The notes under the pieces are model-generated. The model worked only from the letters and a program-made list of their open reading frames with translations, did not search any database and had not been told where the DNA came from. From an uncultured Blautia sp. (GTDB taxonomy: Bacteria; Bacillota; Clostridia; Lachnospirales; Lachnospiraceae): 6,307 bases of DNA. The stretch lies in NCBI GenBank assembly GCA_934394545.1, contig CAKRRG010000110.1, positions 1 to 6,307 of the forward strand. The letters are read 5' to 3'. How positions within the stretch are numbered: the stretch's first letter is position 1; every line of letters begins with the position of its first letter. Of this stretch, positions 1-5,252 are shown piece after piece. Made by a program: the position numbers and the translations under genes.

Positions 1-38
1 TGCAGAACAAAGACAAAAGATGAAGGAAGGAACTTACT

Positions 39-728
39 ATGGACCATCATAAGAAGGTACAGACCTCAGAAGCTTTCATAAACAGTGCATTTCTTGCAGT
101 GTCAGGAGGATTTCAGGATGCCTATACCTACTTCACACGCGACGGCGTTTTTTCCAACGCTCAGACCGGAAACGTGGTACTGATGAGTGAGCGGTTTATG
201 AACGGCGAAGTGAAAGCAGGATTGCACTATCTGGTTCCCCTGACCGCATTTTTCCTTGGAGTGTTGGTAGCAGAGCGAATTCAGGACAAATTCCGTTATG
301 CGAAACGCCTTCACTGGCGCCAGGGAATCCTTCTGGTAGAAATTATCCTGCTTTTCCTGGTAGGCTTCATACCGGGGAATATGAACGTATTGGCTACCAC
401 TATGGTATCCTTCTCCTGTGCACTGCAGGTACAGACTTTCCGAAAGGTGGAAGGCAATTCCTATGCCAGCACCATGTGCATTGGAAACCTGCGAAGCGGT
501 ACGGCAGCTCTTTCCGCTTATATGCGTGAAAGAAAGCCAAGACTGCTTCATCAGGCAATGTGTTATTTTGCCATTATACTTCTGTTTGCCATTGGCGCAG
601 GAGTGGGAGGCAGACTTTCTATTGCATATGGAGTGAGGGCCATCTGGGCATCCAGTGTTTTGCTGCTGATCAGTTTTCTGCTTATGTTTATTGAGGAAAT
701 TGAAGAGGCAGAGCATCACTGGCAGTAA
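39..728 (+). CDS. YoaK/DUF1275 family integral membrane protein
   Basis: This 229-residue protein is mostly hydrophobic, with about six predicted membrane segments near residues 12-32, 62-80, 96-113, 116-133, 171-189 and 199-218. The family signatures are visible: GGFQDAYTY (23-31), QTGNVV (42-47), and a conserved block around ALQVQTFRKVEGN (128-140) followed by CIGNLRSG (147-154). The length is normal for YoaK/DUF1275, a widespread inner-membrane family without a settled biochemical role. It has been proposed to be a transporter, but no substrate can be read from the sequence. The ATG start is supported by AAGGAAGG at 23-30, spaced 8 nt. The promoter lies left of the window. A strong terminator follows at 767-796, so it is separate from the GntR operon downstream. 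Family assignment is confident; function is unknown. Confidence 0.9.
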   Translation: MDHHKKVQTSEAFINSAFLAVSGGFQDAYTYFTRDGVFSNAQTGNVVLMSERFMNGEVKAGLHYLVPLTAFFLGVLVAERIQDKFRYAKRLHWRQGILLVEIILLFLVGFIPGNMNVLATTMVSFSCALQVQTFRKVEGNSYASTMCIGNLRSGTAALSAYMRERKPRLLHQAMCYFAIILLFAIGAGVGGRLSIAYGVRAIWASSVLLLISFLLMFIEEIEEAEHHWQ

Positions 729-766
729 AAAATATATATGATACCAGTAATACAGATCTTATAAAG

Positions 767-796
767 CGGAATCTCCAATTGGGGGTTCCGTTTTTT
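767..796 (+). terminator. Rho-independent terminator after the YoaK-family gene
   Basis: A 10-bp stem (767-776 with 781-790, including two G-U pairs) closes an AATT loop and is followed directly by six T residues (791-796). A short A-run before the stem can pair with the T-tract, so weak termination on the opposite strand is possible. It lies 39 nt after the YoaK stop codon and isolates that gene from the next operon. Confidence 0.9.
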
Positions 797-879
797 GTGC
801 TAGAAGAAAATGCATTCTAAAGCAGAGTTGTCCGCTTTGTTATATAAGAACTCTTGAAATTGCAATTATAAAAATATGC

Positions 880-908
880 TTGACAAAAACACAAATCTAG
901 TGTACTAT
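880..908 (+). promoter_or_regulatory. Sigma-A-type promoter of the gntR-ABC operon
   Basis: A perfect -35 box TTGACA (880-885) is separated by 17 nt from a -10 box TACTAT (903-908). Transcription should begin near 915, giving a leader of about 28 nt before the gntR-like start at 943. Its -10 lies inside a dyad (899-922), consistent with repression by the first gene product. Confidence 0.8.
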
Positions 909-922
909 TCAACTATGACAGT
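899..922 (+). promoter_or_regulatory. Imperfect dyad over the -10: candidate GntR/YtrA operator
   Basis: AGTGTACTATT (899-909) and ACTATGACAGT (912-922) form an imperfect inverted repeat, 7 of 11 positions matching, centred between 910 and 911. It covers the -10 box and start region of the gntR promoter. YtrA-subfamily GntR repressors commonly bind dyads at the promoter of their own operon. Binding is inferred from position and symmetry only. Confidence 0.5.
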
Positions 923-942
923 GATACAAAAAGGAGGGAGTC

Positions 943-1293
943 ATGGAATACAATTCATCGCTGCCGATTTATCTCCAGGCAGCAAATTCTATAAAACGGG
1001 ATATTGTTACAGGCAAGCTGTCTCCGGGAGAGAAGCTCCCATCTGTCCGCGATCTGGCAGTAGAATATACCATTAATCCAAACACAGTCAGCCGTGTATA
1101 TAAGGAATTGGAGCAGGAAGGTGTCTGCTTTACCAGACGGGGAATGGGAACCTTTGTGACAGAGGATTCGGGAAAGGTGCAGCAGCTGAAGGAAGAAATG
1201 GCTGGTGCGCTGATCCGGGAATTTCTGGAAGGAATGGAGCAGCTGGGTTTTTCCAGAACGGAAGCAATCAGAATTCTGGAAGAGACGAAGTGA
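943..1293 (+). CDS. GntR-family transcriptional regulator, YtrA-like short form
   Basis: This is a 116-residue cytoplasmic DNA-binding protein. The N-terminal winged helix-turn-helix is clear: the opening PIYLQAANSIKRDIVTGKL (8-26), the LPSVRDLA motif (32-39), the recognition-helix region NPNTVSRVYKELEQEG (45-60), and a wing with RRGMGTFV (65-72). Only about 40 residues follow, ending in helices (LKEEMAGALIREFLEGM, 82-98). This is the short dimerisation tail of the YtrA subfamily rather than a ligand-binding FCD or UTRA domain. AAGGAGG at 931-937 supports the ATG at 943. It is first in an operon with an ABC ATPase and permease, the standard YtrA context. It probably represses its own promoter until cell-envelope stress or a peptide antibiotic relieves it; the inducer is not visible here. 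Confidence 0.92.
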   Translation: MEYNSSLPIYLQAANSIKRDIVTGKLSPGEKLPSVRDLAVEYTINPNTVSRVYKELEQEGVCFTRRGMGTFVTEDSGKVQQLKEEMAGALIREFLEGMEQLGFSRTEAIRILEETK

Positions 1294-1312
1294 TGACGAG
1301 GAGTGTAAGAGA

Positions 1313-2023
1313 ATGATTTTAGAGAGCAGAGAAATAACGAAAAAATACGGCAGTAAGACTGCTGTGAACCAGGTGCCATTAAGTCTGGAGGCCGGACTTG
1401 TATACGCCATGTTAGGTCCTAACGGAAGTGGTAAGACCACCTGGATGAAAATGGCTGCAGGTCTTGTTAAGCCTACTAGCGGAGAAATTTTATATCAGGG
1501 AAACCCTGTTGGCGTCCAGAGTAAGAGAGAAATTGCCTATATGTCCACGGAGCCTTATTTTTACAGCTGGATGTCTGTAGCTGATGTTGGGAAATATTAT
1601 GAAGATTTTTTCCGGGATTTTTCTATGGAGAAATACAATGAAATGATTTCACGTATGGAGCTTACCGGGGATATGAAGGCGAAGAAGCTGTCCTCCGGTA
1701 TGATGGCGAAGCTGAAGATTGCGGTTACAATGGCGCGTGAAGCTAAGATATATTTGCTGGATGAGCCACTTAATGGTATTGATATTCTTGCCAGAGAGCA
1801 GATCATGAAGACCATTCTGGAAGCCATTGCACCGGATGTGACACTGGTGATCTCCAGTCATCTGGTAGACGAACTGGAGCGTGTGGCGGATGCTGCCATT
1901 TTTATGAAGGATGGTCAGCTGGTCGAGCAGTGTATGATAGAAGAGCTTCGCATCCACCGGCATAAATCAGTCGTGGATCTGTATCGTGAAATTTATGGAC
2001 ATGGAGGGGAAACCGTATGTTAA
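1313..2023 (+). CDS. ABC transporter ATP-binding protein, YtrB-like
   Basis: This 236-residue nucleotide-binding subunit would power the permease encoded next to it. Visible motifs are Walker A GPNGSGKT (35-42), signature LSSGM (126-130), Walker B IYLLDEP (146-152, with D150 and catalytic E151), D-loop NGID (154-157) and H-loop SSH (181-183). Two motifs are degenerate. The signature has S in place of the second G of LSGGQ, and the Q-loop position reads STEP (78-81), with T79 where Gln normally lies. The catalytic Glu and His are kept, so ATP hydrolysis is still plausible. GAGGAG at 1298-1303 supports the ATG, 19 nt after the gntR stop. The reading frame overlaps the permease start by 7 nt, implying translational coupling. 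It is most likely an exporter or antibiotic-response ABC unit; the substrate is unknown. Confidence 0.93.
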   Translation: MILESREITKKYGSKTAVNQVPLSLEAGLVYAMLGPNGSGKTTWMKMAAGLVKPTSGEILYQGNPVGVQSKREIAYMSTEPYFYSWMSVADVGKYYEDFFRDFSMEKYNEMISRMELTGDMKAKKLSSGMMAKLKIAVTMAREAKIYLLDEPLNGIDILAREQIMKTILEAIAPDVTLVISSHLVDELERVADAAIFMKDGQLVEQCMIEELRIHRHKSVVDLYREIYGHGGETVC

Positions 2024-2757
2024 AGTTAATGAAATATGAATTTCGTAAAACCGCATTTTCCAAATTAATCCTGCTGGTGATCACCGCAGTGGTTGAAATT
2101 GCTTTTTTGTTGGGTGTATTTCTGGAAAAAGACAACCTGCTTGCAATAGGAGTTGCACTTCTTTCCATGTGTGCTGTTGTGGGTGTTTTTTACATTGGGC
2201 TGGAGAGTGTGATTGTTTTGCACCGAGATCTGAATACCAAGCAGAGCTATATGCTGTTTCTCACCCCGAAGAGCAGTTACCAGATCCTTGGTGCCAAGGT
2301 TCTGGAAAATGGTATCTCCATTGCTTTAACTGGTGTGTTTTTTGCTGCGTTGGCAGCCATTGATGTGACTGTGGCCACACTTTACATTGGTGGAATGAAA
2401 GAACTGATGGATCTTGTAAGAACCTTTCTGGAGATAAACTGGTCCTTTAGCTTAAATCCGGCAGAAATTGCCCTTTACTTTTTCGGACTTCTGGCAAGCT
2501 GGATTGTCTACATTGTAAATGCAGATCTGGCAGTGATCTTATCCGCCAGTGTTCTTGCAGGGAAAAGAGGCAGTGGTCTGGTATCCTTCCTTATTTTTGT
2601 GATTTTGTCCACGTTGCTTGGAATGGTTCTGGATTATATTCCCTCTCTGGCAAGCATTGAGCTTACCTTTGTACTGTATATAGCAGCTTCATTTGTCATG
2701 GCAGCCGTGCTGTATGCGATCAGCGGCTGGATCATGGAAAAGAAACTGAGTGTGTGA
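2017..2757 (+). CDS. ABC transporter permease, ABC-2 type
   Basis: This 246-residue membrane protein has six likely helices: about residues 17-36, 41-63, 99-121, 150-180, 187-206 and 216-237. It opens with a short cytoplasmic stretch, MKYEFRKTAFSK (5-16), typical of small ABC-2 permeases. Between helices 2 and 3 is the segment RDLNTKQSYMLFLTPKSSY (70-88), which resembles the coupling region of this group, where a TP motif precedes the next helix. GGAGGGG at 2003-2009 supports the ATG, which overlaps the end of the ATPase gene. The two products should form a transporter with two copies of each subunit. Genes in this arrangement behind YtrA-type regulators are linked to cell-wall-antibiotic responses, but nothing here fixes the substrate. 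Confidence 0.88.
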   Translation: MLKLMKYEFRKTAFSKLILLVITAVVEIAFLLGVFLEKDNLLAIGVALLSMCAVVGVFYIGLESVIVLHRDLNTKQSYMLFLTPKSSYQILGAKVLENGISIALTGVFFAALAAIDVTVATLYIGGMKELMDLVRTFLEINWSFSLNPAEIALYFFGLLASWIVYIVNADLAVILSASVLAGKRGSGLVSFLIFVILSTLLGMVLDYIPSLASIELTFVLYIAASFVMAAVLYAISGWIMEKKLSV

Positions 2758-2772
2758 CTTTCATATATGGTG

Positions 2773-2792
2773 ATGTCGCCGACAGGCGACAT
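2773..2792 (+). other. Perfect 8-bp hairpin after the ABC operon
   Basis: ATGTCGCC (2773-2780) pairs perfectly with GGCGACAT (2785-2792) across a GACA loop. No T-tract follows, so it is not a canonical terminator. It lies 15 nt after the permease stop and may stabilise the 3' end of the operon mRNA or act with the second hairpin at 2801-2828. Confidence 0.6.
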
Positions 2793-2800
2793 GTCCGTTT

Positions 2801-2831
2801 AGGGATCGCCTGGAAACAGGCGGTCTCTTAT
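2801..2831 (+). terminator. Probable terminator hairpin of the gntR-ABC operon
   Basis: A 12-bp stem (2801-2812 with 2817-2828, including two G-U pairs) is capped by a GAAA tetraloop. The following sequence is only moderately T-rich (TTATTGGTTT from 2829), so termination may be incomplete. It is the second of two hairpins between the permease and the AAA-ATPase gene. Confidence 0.6.
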
Positions 2832-2859
2832 TGGTTTCAACAGCGATAATATTTATACT
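2831..2859 (+). promoter_or_regulatory. Weak candidate promoter for the AAA-ATPase gene
   Basis: TATACT (2854-2859) is a good -10 box, but the matching -35 at 17 nt spacing, TTGGTT (2831-2836), is poor. An alternative pair is TTGTAA (2865-2870) with TAAAGT (2888-2893), also 17 nt apart. One of these, or read-through from the ABC operon, should drive the gene at 2932. Confidence 0.25.
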
Positions 2860-2876
2860 ATAACTTGTAAATTAAG

Positions 2877-2908
2877 GATACAAATGTTAAAGTAGAGATA
2901 TAAATGTT
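2877..2908 (+). repeat. Near-identical direct repeat in the AAA-ATPase leader
   Basis: GATACAAATGTT (2877-2888) and GATATAAATGTT (2897-2908) match at 11 of 12 positions and start exactly 20 bp apart, about two helical turns. The pair lies between the candidate promoter and the ribosome binding site at 2913-2919. It could be a tandem regulator-binding site; no regulator is recognised. Confidence 0.6.
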
Positions 2909-2931
2909 TGGGAAAGGAGACCTGCTGTAAT

Positions 2932-4617
2932 ATGAAATCGGTTATTTCAATTGGAAATCAGGATTTTGGTTCTATCAGAGATAATAAGTATTTCTATGTG
3001 GACAAGACTGATTTTATCCGCGAATGGTGGGAGAATGGAGATGTGGTAACACTGATTACCAGACCCCGGCGTTTTGGGAAAACCTTGAATATGAGTATGC
3101 TGGAATATTTCTTTTCCAATCAGTATGCTGGATGTGGCAGATATTTTGAAAATCTGCATATCTGGACGAATGAAAAATATCGGGAATTGCAGGGGAGCTA
3201 TCCTGTTATTTTTATCAGCTTTGCCGCTGTAAAAGGAAAAACATATGAAGATTCAAGAATGGGAATCATACAGATTCTTTTAGATTTGTATGCGAAATAT
3301 GATTTTTTAAGAACATCTTCTGCATTAAATGAAAAAGAAAAAGCATATCTGGATTATATAAAAGAAGACATTTCTGATTCTGTAGCAGGGCTTGCGCTTT
3401 ATCGGCTGGCCTTATGCCTGGCGAAGCATTATGAAAGAAAAGTGCTTATTTTTCTGGATGAATATGATACTCCACTTCAGGAAGCCTACGTAAATGGGTA
3501 TTGGAATGAATTAACAGCGTTTTTGCGTGGACTTTTCAACTCGGCTTTTAAGACAAATCCATATCTGGAAAGAGGAATTCTTACAGGAATCACTCGAATA
3601 TCCAAGGAATCTATTTTTTCTGATCTGAATAATCTGGAAATTGTTACAACAGGTTCGAAGAAATATGAAACGGCTTTTGGCTTTACGGAAAAAGAGATTG
3701 AACAAATTCTTACTGAATTTGATTGTAAAGATAAGTTAGAACAGGTACGTTATTGGTATAATGGATTTCACTTTGGCAGTCATACAGATATCTATAACCC
3801 ATGGTCGATTACCAAGTTTCTGGATACCGGGAAGTTTGAAAATTTCTGGGCAAATACCAGTTCAAACAGTCTGATTGGAAAGTTGATCCGGGAAGGTTCT
3901 TCGGATATTAAAATAGAAATGGAAGATCTTCTTGCAGGAAAAACAATTGCGTCACCAATAGAAGAGGAACTGGTATTTGATCAGCTTCAGGAAAGCGATT
4001 CCGCAGTTTGGAGTCTGCTTCTTGCTTCTGGCTATTTGAAAGCAGACCATATTCCGGAAAACGGAGAAGAATTGTACCTTCTTTCTATTACGAATCATGA
4101 AGTGCGAAACATGTTTCGGAAAATGATCCGCGGCTGGTTCCAGAAATCCAACGTGCGTTATAATGATTTTATTAAGGCGTTGCTGGTTGACGATATAGAT
4201 TATATGAATGAATATATGAATCAGATTTCCCTTCAGACTTTTAGTTCTTTTGATACTGGGAAAAAGGCTTCGGAAGAGGCAGAACCTGAGCGGTTTTATC
4301 ATGGATTTGTGCTTGGACTGATCGTAGATCTTGGAGGAAGATATCTGATAACCTCTAATCGGGAAAGTGGTCTTGGAAGATATGATGTAATGCTTGAGCC
4401 AACAGATAAGACTGAAAAAGCATATATATTTGAATTTAAAGTTCGGCAGGCTGCTAAGGAGAAGTCTTTAGAGGAAACCGTGGAAAATGCTTTAAATCAG
4501 ATTAAAAATAAAAGATATGATCAGGACTTAAAAGCCAGGGGGATTCCTGAAGAGAATATTTATCATTATGGGTTTGCCTTTGAAGGAAAAAAAGTGCTGA
4601 TCAGAAAGGATGTATAA
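2932..4617 (+). CDS. AAA-ATPase_like protein with C-terminal PD-(D/E)XK nuclease-like domain
   Basis: With ATG 2932 as start this is 561 residues, normal for the family. The N-terminal segment IGNQDFGSIRDNKYFYVDKT (7-26) and Walker A variant RPRRFGKT (44-51) are hallmarks of AAA-ATPase_like (PF09820). Walker B is VLIFLDEYDT (171-180, D176/E177), and a sensor-like stretch GILTGITRISKESIFSDL lies at 215-232. The C-terminal part (about 455-555) fits the PDDEXK_9/DUF1703 nuclease-like domain: GRYDVML supplies D485, FEFK supplies E501 and K503, and a helix ALNQIKNKRY follows at 520-529. All core residues look intact. The family is abundant and multicopy in Lachnospiraceae and Bacteroidetes; its role is not established, and defence or DNA processing is only a guess. 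AAAGGAG at 2913-2919, spaced 12 nt, supports this start; an upstream in-frame TTG at 2908 has no ribosome binding site. The csoR-like gene begins 5 nt after the stop. Confidence 0.9.
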   Translation: MKSVISIGNQDFGSIRDNKYFYVDKTDFIREWWENGDVVTLITRPRRFGKTLNMSMLEYFFSNQYAGCGRYFENLHIWTNEKYRELQGSYPVIFISFAAVKGKTYEDSRMGIIQILLDLYAKYDFLRTSSALNEKEKAYLDYIKEDISDSVAGLALYRLALCLAKHYERKVLIFLDEYDTPLQEAYVNGYWNELTAFLRGLFNSAFKTNPYLERGILTGITRISKESIFSDLNNLEIVTTGSKKYETAFGFTEKEIEQILTEFDCKDKLEQVRYWYNGFHFGSHTDIYNPWSITKFLDTGKFENFWANTSSNSLIGKLIREGSSDIKIEMEDLLAGKTIASPIEEELVFDQLQESDSAVWSLLLASGYLKADHIPENGEELYLLSITNHEVRNMFRKMIRGWFQKSNVRYNDFIKALLVDDIDYMNEYMNQISLQTFSSFDTGKKASEEAEPERFYHGFVLGLIVDLGGRYLITSNRESGLGRYDVMLEPTDKTEKAYIFEFKVRQAAKEKSLEETVENALNQIKNKRYDQDLKARGIPEENIYHYGFAFEGKKVLIRKDV

Positions 4618-4622
4618 TACAA

Positions 4623-4898
4623 ATGAAACAATGTATGGATTCTGCGAACCTGCATCGCAGGTTAAAAAAAATAATCGGTCAGGTGCAGGCCATTGACCGT
4701 ATGATCGACGAGGATGTTCCTTGTGAGGACGTGCTCTCCCAGATCAACGCTGCTAAATCTGCTCTCCACGGATGCGGGAAAGTGGTGCTAGAAGGCCATA
4801 TCAAGCACTGTGTCCGCGATGGCATCGAACACGGTGATGCAGATAAGACCATTGAGAGCTTTACGAAAGCAGTGGAACGTTTTTCCAATATGAGCTGA
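4623..4898 (+). CDS. csoR: CsoR/RcnR-family metal-sensing repressor, copper-type site
   Basis: This 91-residue all-helical DNA-binding protein belongs to the CsoR/FrmR/RcnR (DUF156) family. The N-terminal LHRRLKKIIGQVQAIDRMI (10-28) is the usual basic helix. C34, H59 and C63 (in VPCEDVLSQI and GHIKHC) reproduce the spacing of the Cys-His-Cys Cu(I) ligands of M. tuberculosis CsoR (36/61/65). This favours a Cu(I) sensor over RcnR (nickel/cobalt), FrmR (formaldehyde) or CstR (persulfide). Extra cysteines are C4 and C51. AAAGGA at 4605-4610, inside the AAA gene and 12 nt before the ATG, is the only visible ribosome binding site. No promoter or CsoR-like operator is seen just upstream, so it is probably co-transcribed with the AAA gene. 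Its C-ending codons look more G+C-rich than those of that neighbour. A matching operator lies at 6287-6304. Family is certain; copper specificity is likely. Confidence 0.88.
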   Translation: MKQCMDSANLHRRLKKIIGQVQAIDRMIDEDVPCEDVLSQINAAKSALHGCGKVVLEGHIKHCVRDGIEHGDADKTIESFTKAVERFSNMS

Positions 4899-4946
4899 TA
4901 AGTGTCTGCGTTCGTTATTTTTACTGAAATTTAACCGAATTAAGTT

Positions 4947-4992
4947 AGTCCCCTGGGTGGTTGAGAAAAGCAATAAGCCGTGGGTGGGGACT
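4947..4992. repeat. Stem-loop with AGTCCCC/GGGGACT arms
   Basis: AGTCCCC (4947-4953) is perfectly complementary to GGGGACT (4986-4992). Inside it, GGTT (4959-4962) can pair with AGCC (4976-4979), and the element TGGGTGG occurs twice (4954-4960, 4981-4987). Neither strand has a T-tract next to it, so it is not an ordinary terminator. Structured, imperfect palindromes of this size resemble subterminal hairpins of IS200/IS605-type elements or a structured RNA. No transposase is present, so this is only a possibility. Confidence 0.5.
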
Positions 4993-5040
4993 TGCATGAC
5001 GGTGAAAGAAAAACAGAATAGATAAAAATTAATATAGTAC

Positions 5041-5069
5041 TTGTAAATCAGCACTGACAATGTTACTAT
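5041..5069 (+). promoter_or_regulatory. Candidate extended -10 promoter for the Rpn gene
   Basis: TTGTAA (5041-5046) and TACTAT (5064-5069) are 17 nt apart, and TGT immediately before the -10 provides an extended -10 (TGN) element. The same -10 sequence occurs in the gntR promoter. Transcription from about 5076 would give a leader of roughly 175 nt that includes the hairpins at 5098-5113 and 5125-5193. Each box matches the consensus at only four of six positions. Confidence 0.45.
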
Positions 5070-5097
5070 TATAAAAAGCATATTTCTCATATAGTTC

Positions 5098-5113
5098 ATG
5101 GCATATCTGCCAT
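5098..5113 (+). repeat. Small perfect hairpin in the Rpn leader
   Basis: ATGGCA (5098-5103) and TGCCAT (5108-5113) form a perfect 6-bp stem around a TATC loop. No T-tract follows. It is the first structure in the proposed Rpn leader. Confidence 0.5.
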
Positions 5114-5124
5114 CTGATTCATCT

Positions 5125-5193
5125 AATTGCATTTCAGAAATTCATGCTTTGAAACTCATTAAAATTCAAAAAGCAGGAGTTCTGAAAGCAATT
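5125..5193 (+). repeat. Long two-part stem-loop upstream of the Rpn gene
   Basis: The outer stem pairs 5125-5139 with 5180-5193: 14 base pairs with a single bulged A at 5131. After a small internal loop (ATTCA/GGAG), an inner stem pairs TGCTTTGAA (5145-5153) with 5165-5175, nine base pairs with a two-base bulge, around an 11-nt loop. There is no T-tract, so this is not a terminator. Its right arm overlaps CAGGAGTT (5174-5181), which can instead pair with GACTCCTG (5224-5231) next to the ribosome binding site, so two folds compete. Confidence 0.6.
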
Positions 5194-5223
5194 GCAGGAT
5201 AGTAGGTGCAAGTTGTATTTTCT

Positions 5224-5247
5224 GACTCCTGTCCTAAAAGGAGGACC
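5224..5247 (+). promoter_or_regulatory. Rpn ribosome binding site within a self-complementary segment
   Basis: AAAGGAGG (5237-5244), 8 nt before the ATG, is a strong ribosome binding site. It lies directly behind two anti-ribosome-binding-site-like stretches, CTCCT (5226-5230) and GTCCT (5231-5235). GTCCT pairs with AGGAC (5242-5246) and CTCCT can pair with AGGAG (5239-5243). The first stretch can alternatively pair with CAGGAGTT upstream (5174-5181). Translational masking is inferred. Confidence 0.4.
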
Positions 5248-5252
5248 AGCCT

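Larger units (their letters stand above)
4899..5252 (+). other. 354-bp gene-free region rich in inverted repeats
   Basis: No credible protein gene is seen between the csoR-like stop and the Rpn start. The region holds a hairpin at 4947-4992, an extended -10 promoter candidate at 5041-5069, hairpins at 5098-5113 and 5125-5193, and a segment able to pair with the Rpn ribosome binding site (5224-5247). No T-tract follows any of these hairpins, so no terminator is evident behind csoR. The density of structure suggests a regulated leader, a small RNA, or remnants of a mobile element. Confidence 0.6.

Noticed and set aside
102..719. 205-codon open frame on the minus strand over the YoaK-family gene
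   Set aside because: It lies entirely antisense to a gene with clear family motifs and its translation shows no recognisable domain; it is a shadow of the plus-strand codon use.
955..1440. Minus-strand open frames over the GntR gene (955-1440, 969-1379)
   Set aside because: The plus strand encodes an unmistakable winged helix-turn-helix protein with promoter and ribosome binding site; the reverse frames are Ser/Cys/Leu-rich with no family features.
2908..2910. TTG as start of the AAA-ATPase gene, adding eight residues
   Set aside because: No ribosome binding site lies before it; the real site AAAGGAG (2913-2919) is downstream of it and serves ATG 2932, where the family's usual N-terminus begins.
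4613..4618. TATAAT just before the csoR ATG as a promoter -10
   Set aside because: No -35 box is found at 16-18 nt, there is no proper TGN extension, and transcription would start at or inside the start codon.
4664..4671. Run of eight A residues in csoR as a programmed frameshift or slippage site
   Set aside because: A -1 shift reaches a stop within a few codons, giving no meaningful product, and A-runs are common at Lys-Lys codons in A/T-rich genomes.
4788..5132. 114-codon minus-strand frame reaching from the gene-free region into csoR
   Set aside because: It has a hydrophobic stretch, but no ribosome binding site precedes its start, and its C-terminal third is the antisense of the csoR-like gene.
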